A DNA stretch of 64,000 nt from JAVVEG01 sp032251455 (GTDB taxonomy: Bacteria > Pseudomonadota > Gammaproteobacteria > Pseudomonadales > Pseudohongiellaceae), in NCBI GenBank assembly GCA_032251455.1, contig JAVVEG010000010.1, positions 1 to 64,000 on the forward strand, in the 5' to 3' direction. How positions within the stretch are numbered: position 1 is the first letter of the stretch; each line of letters starts with the position of its first letter. The translations under genes were made by a program, and so were the position numbers. Below, one piece after another: positions 25,063 through 33,154 of this stretch. The notes under the pieces are model-generated. The model saw only the letters and a list, made by a program, of their open reading frames with translations. It had not been told where the DNA came from and made no database searches.

Positions 25063-25767
25063 ATGAAATTGATATTTGAGCGTGAACAGGCAGTGGTTCC
25101 GGTTTTGGGGATGGATGCCTTGTTTCCGGTGCGCCGGGTCTATTGTGTGGGCCGTAATTATGCGGCACATGCCCGGGAGATGGGTGCCAATCCGGACCGA
25201 GAGGCGCCCTTTTTCTTCAGCAAACCGGCCGATGCCGTGCTGATCGAGAACAACAGGCTGCCCTATCCCTCACGCACGGCGGATTTGCATCATGAGGTGG
25301 AACTGGTGGTTGCCCTTGGCAAAGGGGGCAGGAATCTCACTCTGCAGCAGGCTGAAGAGGCAGTTTTTGGTTTTGCCGTGGGCATCGATTTTACCCGACG
25401 GGATTTGCAGGCCGAGGCCAAGCAGCAGGGGCGGCCGTGGGATACGGCCAAGGGCTTCGATCATTCAGCCCCGGTATCGGCTATCACTCCAGTAGCTGCG
25501 GTGGCTGCGGCAGGAAATATCAACACGGCGCAGATCAGCCTGGCGGTGAACGGAGTGGACAGGCAACTGGGGAATATCAGTGATCTGATCTGGAACATCA
25601 ATGAAGTGATTGCTGAACTGTCCACGTATTACCGGCTGAAAGCGGGTGATCTGATTTTCACTGGCACTCCGGCGGGAGTCAGTTCGGTTCTGCCTGGTGA
25701 TCATATTGAAGCCAGAGTGGAAGGTCTGCAGCCATTGCAGCTGGATATTGTGGCAGAGGCTTCCTGA
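25063..25767 (+). CDS. Fumarylacetoacetate hydrolase family protein
   Basis: A 234-residue protein of the FAH fold, close in length and motifs to YcgM-type acylpyruvate hydrolases/oxaloacetate decarboxylases. It shows YCVGRNYAAHAREMG, the metal-ligand region HHEVELVVALGKGG, the GIDFTRRDLQ helix and LIFTGTPAGV near the end. Its ribosome site is GGAGAG before the ATG. It starts 27 bp after lhr. Its stop codon abuts that of the convergent DUF6164 gene. The exact substrate is not evident. Confidence 0.87.
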   Translation: MKLIFEREQAVVPVLGMDALFPVRRVYCVGRNYAAHAREMGANPDREAPFFFSKPADAVLIENNRLPYPSRTADLHHEVELVVALGKGGRNLTLQQAEEAVFGFAVGIDFTRRDLQAEAKQQGRPWDTAKGFDHSAPVSAITPVAAVAAAGNINTAQISLAVNGVDRQLGNISDLIWNINEVIAELSTYYRLKAGDLIFTGTPAGVSSVLPGDHIEARVEGLQPLQLDIVAEAS

Positions 25768-26130
25768 TCAGGAAAAACCGAAAAAGGTGCTGATGGAAAT
25801 ATACAGGATGGCGACAATCAGCAGGCTGTAGCTGATGAACTGCACCGGATTTCGCCGCAGGGCATTGCCGAATCCCGGCACCTGACCCTTGCTCTTCAAG
25901 TCCTGATACTCATCACGTACCCGCTTGCTGCGTTCGGTCTGGTAGGCCTCGATCAGAGCCTTGGCCTCCTGCCAGCGCGATTCCTCATTGATCCACAGGG
26001 CAGGCATGGAAATACCCCAGTTACCGGGATCGGTCTCATAGAAGGGGATGTCGTGCTCGACCAGAAGAGCCCTGACCTCGGCCGCTTCATCCTCAGGGAC
26101 ATTCTTGAGTCTGAACAACAGTTTTGCCAT
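25768..26130 (-). CDS. DUF6164 family membrane protein
   Basis: A 120-residue protein with a small N-terminal soluble domain (MAKLLFRLKNVPEDEAAEVR, then IPFYETDPGNWGISMPALWI) and one C-terminal membrane helix (ISYSLLIVAILYISISTFF). A basic stretch (TERSKRVRDEY) separates them. The ATG at 26130 gives the family start; the frame is open 17 codons further. It converges with the FAH gene with no bases between stops. The family has no known function. Confidence 0.75.
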   Translation of the reverse strand: MAKLLFRLKNVPEDEAAEVRALLVEHDIPFYETDPGNWGISMPALWINEESRWQEAKALIEAYQTERSKRVRDEYQDLKSKGQVPGFGNALRRNPVQFISYSLLIVAILYISISTFFGFS

Positions 26131-26236
26131 ATAAGGGGTCACTGACAGGGTGGAAGAGAAGTTGCCGACAACGATTTGCATCGCAATTATCGCATGGTAT
26201 CTTCTTACATGAAATTAACCAGCGGGTGTGTGGCGT

Positions 26237-27354
26237 ATGAACAGGAATGAATCGACAAGCGGGATGTCCTTCTGGCATGGCCTGCTTGCCGTTGTTGCGC
26301 TGACAGNNNNNNNNNNNNNNNNNNNNNNNNNNNNNNNNNNNNNNNNNNNNNNNNNNNNNNNNNNNNNNNNNNNNNNNNNNNNNNNNNNNNNNNNNNNNNN
26401 NNNNNNTCGACAAGCGGGATGTCCTTCTGGCATGGCCTGCTTGCCGTTGTTGCGCTGACAGCTTGCCTGCTGTCAGCGCTGCCAGCCCTGACCCAAGCTC
26501 AGGAAAAAGCCCAGGGAAAAGCCCTGGCCCAGGAAAACACACAACTGACTTCGGTCTGGGAGGTCAGCTCGGCAGAACACCAGTTGTTTCTGGGTGGTAC
26601 CATTCACCTGCTCCGGGCTGCGGATTTTCCATTGCCCGAGCAGTTCGAGATTGCCTACGAAGCCGCCGACAAGATCTATTTTGAAACCGACATCAATGCC
26701 ATGAATGACCTCGGTTTCCAGGCCCAAATGCTGCAGACGCTGACCTATCAGGATGAGCGGACACTGCAGAGTGTGCTCAACGAAGAAGCCTACCTGGCCT
26801 TGAATCAATACGCTGCCAAATCCGGCTTGCCCCTGGCGATGATGCAGAAGTTCAAGCCCGGCCTGTTGATTGCGACACTGAGTGTGCTGGAAGTGCAGAA
26901 GCTGGGTTTTACGCCGGAAGGGGTGGACATGCATTTTGCGTCCCGGGTTGCGGCCGACGGCAAACCGATGGGTGAGCTGGAAAGCCTGGACACCCAGTTG
27001 AGCTACCTGGCGGCGATGGGGGAAGGCAACGAGAGTGAGTTTGTCCTGGTTTCCCTGGCCGATTTTGAGCAGACAGCCGAGATGATGGAGCAAATGGTGA
27101 CAGCATGGCGGGCCGGTGATGACGAGGCGCTGTCGCGCTATTTCGTCAATGATCTGAAATCGCGCTCACCCGAGGTTTACCAGTCCCTGCTGGTCGATCG
27201 CAATGAGAACTGGCGGCACCTGATCGAGGCCATGCTTGAAACGCCTGAGCGAGAACTGGTTCTGGTGGGAGCGGCCCATCTATTGGGTGATGATGGACTG
27301 CTGGCCATGTTGTCCGCGGGTGGTTACGAGGTCAGGCAGCTGCCACTGCCCTGA
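26237..27354 (+). CDS. TraB/GumN family protein, interrupted by an N gap
   Basis: An envelope protein of the TraB/GumN superfamily (Tiki-like fold). It has the N-terminal GGTIHLL motif, a central YFETDIN segment and the C-terminal VGAAHLLGDDGLLAML motif; GTIH and AAHL hold the paired His-containing sites typical of the family. The N-terminus is split by 100 N (26307-26406) flanked by an identical 55-bp word. Merging the copies gives one frame from the ATG at 26237 with a signal peptide ending near LTQAQ; LTAC within it could alternatively be a lipobox. Without merging, the intact part starts at 26419. Its function is unproven. Confidence 0.78.
26252..26461. other. 100-N assembly gap with identical 55-bp edges
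   Basis: Bases 26252-26306 and 26407-26461 are the same 55-bp word and the run of N between them is exactly 100 long. This is the pattern left when two contigs that overlap by one assembly k-mer are joined with a fixed-size gap. The true sequence is probably continuous, 155 bp shorter than written. Confidence 0.88.
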
Positions 27355-27367
27355 ATAGCTTATTCAG
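27351..27367. repeat. 7-3-7 inverted repeat between convergent genes
   Basis: CTGAATA-GCT-TATTCAG is a perfect palindromic hairpin overlapping the stop of the TraB/GumN gene and facing the end of the 58-residue gene on the other strand. There is no T run, so a standard terminator is not shown. Confidence 0.5.
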
Positions 27368-27373
27368 AGGTTC

Positions 27374-27550
27374 TTAGTTATTGCTTTTGTGGCTGAGCAC
27401 GATCTGCCGGGGGCCGCTGGTGGTAGTCTGCCCGCTGATGCCAGAGGGAATATGCTTGACCTTGCCACCGGATTTGAGAAAGGCGTCGACGTGTTCAGCC
27501 AGGTTGATACTGTTGCTCACTGCAGATTCTTTCTTGGGTTTGTTGGCCAT
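27374..27550 (-). CDS. 58-residue basic hypothetical protein
   Basis: Begins MANKPKKESAVSNSINLAEH and continues VDAFLKSGGKVKHIPSG, then a Gln/Thr/Ser-rich tail ending HKSNN. A clear ribosome site (GGAG, 6 bp spacing) precedes the ATG, which supports real translation. It is last in the leftward series rubrerythrin, HdrD-like, DUF3501, starting 40 bp after DUF3501 ends. The FLxxGGKVxxIPxG stretch resembles a short motif I associate with small proteobacterial proteins of unknown role, but I cannot assign a family. Confidence 0.65.
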   Translation of the reverse strand: MANKPKKESAVSNSINLAEHVDAFLKSGGKVKHIPSGISGQTTTSGPRQIVLSHKSNN

Positions 27551-27590
27551 GACCTACTCCTGCTTATTCTGAAGAGTCGGCAATTGTACA

Positions 27591-28193
27591 TCATTTGCTG
27601 AGCGATTGCTCGGCAAAATCCCGGCTCAGTGAGCTGGCAGTCTCTTCCGGCAGTGGACTGAGAGAGTGCTGATAAGCGGGGTGGTCGCAATGGATGTGCC
27701 ATGCTGCCCCTGCCCGGGCGGCTGCAATCATTGCCGGGGTGAACTCAAAGCGCAGGAAATGCACAGCCGAGGTCTTTTCGCCATCACTGCGTTCAAGGTC
27801 TTCATTGGCAATGGCCCGCACCGGATCAAAGCCCTCTATCTGGATAGCTATTTTGTGCTCGATGCCGATCAGGTTTTTCAGGGCCTGCTTGCGCACGGTT
27901 TCATCCGGATATTCGATCATGAAGGTTGCCTTCAGATTGCTGCCATCGGGGATGAGTGGGTTATAGGCTTCGATTTCCTCGGCCAGGGCAGCGTCATCAG
28001 AGAGGCGTTCGGCCCGCATCATTTCCTGCACCTGGTATTTCATGGTCAGGTAATCTTCAAAATGCAGTGAGGCATTGGGCCCCAGGGGAACTCTGCGATT
28101 TTTCTTGTGGTCGATGATGGCGCGGCGGATTGCCGGGCGTTGTTGCTGGTAGTTTTCCAAGGTGCCGAGATCGGCGACGCTGAGTTTTTTCAT
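27591..28193 (-). CDS. DUF3501 family protein
   Basis: A 200-residue soluble protein starting MKKLSVADLGTLENYQ, with the family segments KNRRVPLGPNASLHFED, KYQVQEMMRAERL and FLRFEFTPAMIAA. The ATG at 28193 matches the family start. It lies 41 bp after the HdrD-like iron-sulfur gene, and the three-gene set rubrerythrin, HdrD-like and DUF3501 recurs in proteobacteria. The function is unknown; involvement in peroxide or redox stress is inferred from the neighbours. Confidence 0.85.
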   Translation of the reverse strand: MKKLSVADLGTLENYQQQRPAIRRAIIDHKKNRRVPLGPNASLHFEDYLTMKYQVQEMMRAERLSDDAALAEEIEAYNPLIPDGSNLKATFMIEYPDETVRKQALKNLIGIEHKIAIQIEGFDPVRAIANEDLERSDGEKTSAVHFLRFEFTPAMIAAARAGAAWHIHCDHPAYQHSLSPLPEETASSLSRDFAEQSLSK

Positions 28194-28234
28194 GAGTGAC
28201 TCCTGGGGTTTATGGGCAAAGGCAGGCTCAGGGT

Positions 28235-29557
28235 TCAGATGCCGTAAGCCAGGCACAGAAGCTCCAGCGGATGGGTGTGACTCTTGCCGTTATCCAGATT
28301 GTGTTCAATGTGTCTGCCGGCGACCGGGCAATCGCTGCCATAGTGGTCTGCCTCCTGCTGTCTTACCTGTCGCACCACCGGGGCCACGATCTTGTTGGCA
28401 AAGGCCAGCGATTCCTTTTTCACGCCATAGGTGCCGTCATGGCCCGAGCAGCGCTCTATGCTTTTGACCGAGGTCTCCGGGATCAGTTCCAGAATCTGGC
28501 GGGTCTTGGGACCGATATTCTGCACCCGCTGGTGACAGGCGACATGATAGCTGACGCTGCCCAGTGAGCGGGTGAAATCCGTGCGTAATTGACCGTTTTT
28601 GTGCAGCTTGTGCAGGTATTCAAAGGGGTCACAAAAGGCCTTGCCGACTGCGATGACGCGGGCATCGTCCGGATACAGCAGGGGCAGTTCCTGTTTGAAC
28701 ATCAGCACACAGGAGGGGACGGCTGCGATCGGGGTCCAGCCTGCGCTGACCTTGTCGTGCAACTGGTCGATATTGCGCTGCATGAGCTGATCCACGGCTT
28801 TCAGATTGCCCAGTTCCAGTTTGGGCATGCCGCAGCAATGTTCGCGCTGCATCAGTTCTACCTCGACATTGTTATGGCGCAGAATCCGGTAGAGGCTGTC
28901 GCCGATATCGGGCTCGTTGTAGTTGCAATAACAGGTCGTGAACAGAATGACCTTGCCGGCTGGTGTGGTGTCCGGCCTGGTCATATTATCTGCCAGGCGC
29001 CGGGACAGGGTTGGCCGGGTATAAGCAGGCAACCTGGCCTCTTCGTGAATGGCCAGGGTTTTGTCCAGCAGTTTGCGCAGGGGCTTGTTGTTTGCCGCAG
29101 AATTGACCAGGGTATTGATGACGGGCATGGTCGCCACCTTGCCAATCAGATCGGTGCTGGTAATGAGATTGTCACGCAGTTTGCTGTTGCCTTTTTCATG
29201 ATTGACGATTTTGGCCCGCAACATCAAATGCGGAAAGTCGACATTCCATTCATGTGGAGGCACATACGGGCACTTGGTCAGGTAGCAGAGGTCACACAGA
29301 TAGCACTGGTCGACCACCTTTTGGTAATCGGCTACAGCAACGCCGTCCACTTCCATCGTGTCGCTTTCGTCCACCAGATCAAACAGCGTGGGAAAGGCGT
29401 TGCACAGGCTGACGCAGCGTCGGCAGCCATGGCAGATATCATAGACACGAGCCAGCTCCTGGTTGAGTGCATGCTCATCGTGGAAGCTGGGGTCGTGTTG
29501 ATTCAGGGGGTGCCGGGTTGGTGCACCCAGGCCGCCTTCACGCTTTTGCTCGCTCAT
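28235..29557 (-). CDS. HdrD/GlpC-like iron-sulfur protein
   Basis: A 440-residue electron carrier with two [4Fe-4S] ferredoxin-type sets (CHGCRRCVSLC near residue 42 and CYLCDLCYLTKCP near residue 84) followed by two CCG-type domains (the EHCCGMPKLELG and ERCSGHDGTYG regions), as in heterodisulfide reductase D and GlpC. It is probably membrane-peripheral or cytosolic and passes electrons between a quinone or thiol pool and a partner. It lies 5 bp after rubrerythrin, so that protein is the likely partner; this is inference from operon structure. Confidence 0.87.
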   Translation of the reverse strand: MSEQKREGGLGAPTRHPLNQHDPSFHDEHALNQELARVYDICHGCRRCVSLCNAFPTLFDLVDESDTMEVDGVAVADYQKVVDQCYLCDLCYLTKCPYVPPHEWNVDFPHLMLRAKIVNHEKGNSKLRDNLITSTDLIGKVATMPVINTLVNSAANNKPLRKLLDKTLAIHEEARLPAYTRPTLSRRLADNMTRPDTTPAGKVILFTTCYCNYNEPDIGDSLYRILRHNNVEVELMQREHCCGMPKLELGNLKAVDQLMQRNIDQLHDKVSAGWTPIAAVPSCVLMFKQELPLLYPDDARVIAVGKAFCDPFEYLHKLHKNGQLRTDFTRSLGSVSYHVACHQRVQNIGPKTRQILELIPETSVKSIERCSGHDGTYGVKKESLAFANKIVAPVVRQVRQQEADHYGSDCPVAGRHIEHNLDNGKSHTHPLELLCLAYGI

Positions 29558-29562
29558 GCCGA

Positions 29563-29982
29563 TCAGGCGTCCAGGGAATCCAGGGCCTTCTGAAAACGGT
29601 TGGCATGAGAGCGTTCGGCCTTGGCCAGCGTTTCCATCCAGTCGGCGATTTCATCAAACCCTTCATCCCGTGCGTCCTTGGCCATGCCAGGGTACATATC
29701 GGTGTATTCATGGGTTTCACCTGCCACGGCAGAGCGCAGATTAGCCTCTGTGCCACCGATGGGCATGCCGGTTGCCGGGTCGCCAACCTCTTCCAGGTAT
29801 TCGAGATGACCGTGGGCGTGGCCGGTTTCACCTTCGGCAGTCGAGCGGAACAAAGCCGAGACATCATTGTAGCCTTCGACATCGGCTTTTTGAGCGAAAT
29901 ACAGATAACGGCGGTTGGCCTGGGACTCGCCGGCGAATGCCGCCTTCAGATTTTCTTCGGTCTTGCTGCCTTTCAATGACAT
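29563..29982 (-). CDS. Rubrerythrin (diiron domain only)
   Basis: A 139-residue ferritin-like protein. It shows the diiron pattern KAAFAGESQANRRY (first Glu), AEGETGHAHGH (ExxH), AVAGETHEYTDM (Glu repeat) and KAERSHANRF (ExxH). The C-terminal rubredoxin domain of classical rubrerythrin is missing, so electrons to reduce peroxide must come from another protein, plausibly the iron-sulfur protein encoded next. It is first of a leftward unit; the 229-bp divergent spacer to slyD is AT-rich and holds a 7-6-7 inverted repeat near 30015-30034. Confidence 0.92.
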   Translation of the reverse strand: MSLKGSKTEENLKAAFAGESQANRRYLYFAQKADVEGYNDVSALFRSTAEGETGHAHGHLEYLEEVGDPATGMPIGGTEANLRSAVAGETHEYTDMYPGMAKDARDEGFDEIADWMETLAKAERSHANRFQKALDSLDA

Positions 29983-30014
29983 GATCAGTCTCCTGTATAA
30001 GTCAGTGCGAATGA

Positions 30015-30034
30015 TTCAGGATTGCCGTCCTGAA
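30015..30034. promoter_or_regulatory. Inverted repeat upstream of rubrerythrin
   Basis: TTCAGGA, six bases, TCCTGAA forms a perfect 7-bp inverted repeat 33 bp before the rubrerythrin start. It could be an operator or an RNA hairpin in the leader; no match to a named regulator site is claimed. Confidence 0.35.
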
Positions 30035-30140
30035 ATGAGTAAATTTTCAGTGTCGACCATACTGTAAAAAAATAGTTAATACTAATTTATTTTATTTGAA
30101 TTATTGATAGCCACATTGAATTGATTACTGCAATGATGAC

Positions 30141-30175
30141 ATTCTTGACAGCCTGTGGAATGCCTGCGAAAGTGC
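30141..30175 (+). repeat. 35-bp dispersed element, copy A
   Basis: ATTCTTGACAG, then eight bases, then ATGCCTGCGAAAGTGC. The same two blocks at the same distance occur at 34490-34524; allowing a one-base shift, TGTGGA in the middle also matches. It lies 36 bp before the slyD-like gene and contains a perfect TTGACA. Confidence 0.8.
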
Positions 30176-30211
30176 GCGCTCGGGTTGCCTTCTACAAGTG
30201 GAGTCACAGGC

Positions 30212-30763
30212 ATGGCTGGCAGGAAAGAAAAAGAATCCGCGCAGGAGCAGGAGCTGTTGATCGGCGACGACATGGTGGTGGCATTTCATTATCGCCTGGG
30301 TGTTGTCGACGACGAGGGCAAGGTGAGGTCATGGCTGGAGGATTCCTCGGGTCGTAATCCCCTGCTCTACCTGCATGGGCATGGCAATGTCGTGTCCGGT
30401 CTGGAGGCCGCCCTGGCCGGGAAAAAAACCGGCGATCTGGTGGAAGTCACCTTGAAGCCGGAACAGGCTTACGGGATGCGTAATCCGGATGCCATCCAGC
30501 GCTTGCCGATGAAAAAAGTGACACAAAAGAAAGGGCAGCAAAAAGTGGCTCCCGGCATGATTGTGGCATTGAAAACAAAACTGGGTCAGAAAAATGCGGT
30601 CGTGGTCAAGGTAGGCCGCCATACCATTGATGTGGATACCAATCATCCTTATGCCGGACATACGCTGCATTACCAGATTCAGGTTGCCGGTATTCGAGCG
30701 GCGAGCGCAGAAGAAATTGCCCATGGTCATGTGCACGGTCCTGATGGTGTGCAACATGGCTGA
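30212..30763 (+). CDS. slyD: SlyD-like FKBP peptidyl-prolyl isomerase
   Basis: A 183-residue prolyl isomerase/chaperone. FKBP elements (VVAFHYRLGVVDDEG, then PLLYLHGHGNVVSGLEAAL) surround an inserted insert-in-flap domain (KPEQAYGMRNPDAIQRLP to VDTNHPYAGHTLHYQIQV). The His-rich metal-binding tail of E. coli SlyD is almost gone (HGHVHG only). The ATG at 30212 has GTGGAG upstream; ATG at 30272 is an alternative that removes a charged leader. It abuts the convergent cyclase-like gene, stop to stop. Confidence 0.88.
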   Translation: MAGRKEKESAQEQELLIGDDMVVAFHYRLGVVDDEGKVRSWLEDSSGRNPLLYLHGHGNVVSGLEAALAGKKTGDLVEVTLKPEQAYGMRNPDAIQRLPMKKVTQKKGQQKVAPGMIVALKTKLGQKNAVVVKVGRHTIDVDTNHPYAGHTLHYQIQVAGIRAASAEEIAHGHVHGPDGVQHG

Positions 30764-33052
30764 TCAGGGCTTATCAGGAGCCCGGTTTTTCAGCTGGGAG
30801 TAAAGTTGCCGGTTGATGATCAGTTCATGAAAGACCTCACCCTCGCGGTGGCCCGGAACAATCTCTTCGCCCTGCCAAAGTCCTGCCCGTTCTTCGCGCA
30901 ACAGCAGCTCATGGTTTTTGCCTTCCGTATCGGGATAGTGCCCGTGCAGAAACACAACAGATGCGTCGTTGATTGTCATGGTCACTCGCTGCAGGGCAAT
31001 TTCTGTTTCGAGTTTGGTAAAAGCGGCATTGTCCAACAGGATGCCATTGACGTTGTAGCGCAGGTATTGCTGGCCCTTTTCGCCTTTTTCCTGAGCATCT
31101 TCGGCAAGCTGCAGAACATCAACATTGAACAGGTCTGGCTTGAGCGTCTGACGCAATTTCCAGGAACAGGAAGACAGTCGATCAGCCTCGCCGATGGCTG
31201 GCGAAATCATTATGGGCTTGTCTTCATCGTAGAGGAAATAAGGGGCATTGTTCCTGTAGCTGATGCCGATGCCCAGTTCCAGATGCGGTAAACCCATCTG
31301 GCTGGAGTAACGGTTGTTGGCCTGTACTATGTGCAGAATTGCCTTGGCCAGACCACAGGCTCTGGCGACGGAGAACCAGTTCTGCGGCAGTTTTTCATGC
31401 TCCAGAAAACTGAGAATAAGCGCATCGCCCTCAATGAAGACCTTATGCGCGCCATACAGAGGCAGCAGGCTGTTGATGGGGCTGAAAAAACGCAGACTGA
31501 AAAAGGAGGCCGGGTTGAGGTTGCGTTTCTGCAATTCCTCGGTCACGGTGGTGGAACCGCGGATATCGGCTTTCATGATGGCATGGTGCACGATTAGCTG
31601 ATCAGGGTTCTGTTGTTCCTGGCTGTTGAGCAGGGCATACAGGGTGCCGGCATTTTCAGACAGGGCCAGTTGTTCCTTATTGTTGAGAAGCTGCAGGCGA
31701 TTGAATGCCCGATGAGCAAAACGATAGTTTTTCAGATGTTCGCGATACCGACTGAGGTCCAGCAGGATCTGCACAACCCCCTGCAGGCGCTGTTCATGCA
31801 GTTGTTTATCGACCTGGGCCAGGGTCTGTTCGAATTGTGCCGATTGAGCCTCGGAAAATTCAGTTTTCCCGTGTGCCCGTTCCTGCAGTTTTTTCAGGCT
31901 TATCTGCCTGCTCAGGTAAAGACACAGGGATTTGAAATCCAGCTGCTCCGCCAGCCTGGGTGACCATATCTGCTTGGCGCCTGCTGCTGCGAAAAGAAAA
32001 CCCAGTTTTTTTTCACGGTGCAATTTACGCGCTATTTTCTGCAGAACCTTTTTTACTCTGCGGGTTTGTTTGTGCAGCTTCCACCACTCAGCGAAACTCT
32101 GACGACGGGCGTCCTGCAGGAGAATAGCGTGCCGATCGATGTCGAACAGCAGGCTGATGTTCCCGGGCGCATCCAGCCAGCAGAAATCTTCCGTGATCTG
32201 CCATTTCTGGTCTGCTGCAATACCCATGAATTTCTGGGTCTGCAAAAGCCCGCCCAGGGTGTCGTAGAGCTCCGGCGAGGCCGCTTGATTCTGGCTATTA
32301 AGCGCCACGGATCCCAGTTCAGGGAAAGCGTCTTCAAGAATGGTTTCGATGGCTGAGTTCAGGGCATTGAAACCGGCGTCATCCCCTTCGCCTCCCCAGA
32401 AACGGTAGCGTTCAGCCAGAAAGGAGGTGGCACTCAGGTTGCTGGTAAAAAGCATGGGGTTGAACAGAACATCGGTTGCCTCATAGGCGCGTGCCGGCAT
32501 GAATTTATTGCGGAAGGCGCGCAGGGTGCGCATTTCGACACGCTGAAGCTGGGTGAATATCTGCTGGTTTACCCGGAACAGAATGGCATCGTAGTGCTTT
32601 TGCAGCTGGAACAGCCGCTGGTTTGCGGTAAAGGTTTCGGTGGATGCCTGGGCTCTCAGCTCGCTGGCTTTTGCCTTGATGCCATCGATCATGGCGTCCA
32701 GTTGCGCCCTGACCGCCTCCAGCACCTGTTTGATGACTGCAAACTCAAGCGCCTGTACGGCATTGACGTCGAGATCGGTTTTTATCCGATGGATCAGCGC
32801 CGTCATCATGTCACGATAACTGTTCTGGACGGCTTGCAGGTGGCGGGTGTTATCCAGGGTGTGTTTCTCACTGCTGCTGGCAGCGTTGAGCAGTTCGCTG
32901 ATCAGCCTCTTCAGGTCTGCGCTGAACCTGGGGCTGATACGAACATCAGTATGGTAGTTGTCGATGCCGCGATACAGCTCGGAAAAGTCAAGCAACCAGG
33001 ATTCAGGTATCCTGATGCCGGCAATCAGATCTGTGCTCGGTTCCTTGTTCAC
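30764..33052 (-). CDS. Large protein with class III nucleotide-cyclase-like domain
   Basis: A 762-residue soluble protein. The first ~480 residues are mostly helical and recognised by no domain I know. From about residue 490 the sequence follows a class III adenylate/guanylate cyclase: metal Asp in KADIRGST (~496), lysine in HKVFIEGD, second metal Asp in GDALILSF (~543), then LELGIGISY and ISPAIGEADRL. The usual Asn and Arg of the last motif (NxxxR) seem replaced, so catalysis is doubtful and a nucleotide sensor or pseudo-enzyme is possible. It starts with GTG and is flanked by an orphan binding protein and slyD. Confidence 0.7.
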   Translation of the reverse strand: MNKEPSTDLIAGIRIPESWLLDFSELYRGIDNYHTDVRISPRFSADLKRLISELLNAASSSEKHTLDNTRHLQAVQNSYRDMMTALIHRIKTDLDVNAVQALEFAVIKQVLEAVRAQLDAMIDGIKAKASELRAQASTETFTANQRLFQLQKHYDAILFRVNQQIFTQLQRVEMRTLRAFRNKFMPARAYEATDVLFNPMLFTSNLSATSFLAERYRFWGGEGDDAGFNALNSAIETILEDAFPELGSVALNSQNQAASPELYDTLGGLLQTQKFMGIAADQKWQITEDFCWLDAPGNISLLFDIDRHAILLQDARRQSFAEWWKLHKQTRRVKKVLQKIARKLHREKKLGFLFAAAGAKQIWSPRLAEQLDFKSLCLYLSRQISLKKLQERAHGKTEFSEAQSAQFEQTLAQVDKQLHEQRLQGVVQILLDLSRYREHLKNYRFAHRAFNRLQLLNNKEQLALSENAGTLYALLNSQEQQNPDQLIVHHAIMKADIRGSTTVTEELQKRNLNPASFFSLRFFSPINSLLPLYGAHKVFIEGDALILSFLEHEKLPQNWFSVARACGLAKAILHIVQANNRYSSQMGLPHLELGIGISYRNNAPYFLYDEDKPIMISPAIGEADRLSSCSWKLRQTLKPDLFNVDVLQLAEDAQEKGEKGQQYLRYNVNGILLDNAAFTKLETEIALQRVTMTINDASVVFLHGHYPDTEGKNHELLLREERAGLWQGEEIVPGHREGEVFHELIINRQLYSQLKNRAPDKP

Positions 33053-33087
33053 GTTTCAACCTTGATCTGGCCAGGGGTTTGACCCAG

Positions 33088-33128
33088 AATCTGGTGTAAA
33101 AGAGTCTGATATAAAACCTGGTGCAAAC
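33088..33128. repeat. Imperfect 14-15-bp tandem repeat, three units
   Basis: AATCTGGTGTAAAA, GAGTCTGATATAAAA and CCTGGTGCAAAC follow each other in the spacer between the binding-protein gene and the cyclase-like gene. Confidence 0.6.
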
Positions 33129-33154
33129 AGCCCTTTGACAGTGGATTGCTGTGA

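Noticed and set aside
26252..26461. A 55-bp direct repeat around the N run as a true duplication or insertion target site
   Set aside because: Exact identity, length of 55 and a gap of exactly 100 N fit an assembly join far better than biology.
41..27375. CTTATTCAGAGGTTC, 15 bp, present at both 41-57 and 27359-27373
   Set aside because: One shared 15-mer is about what chance gives in 64 kb; no extended similarity around it.
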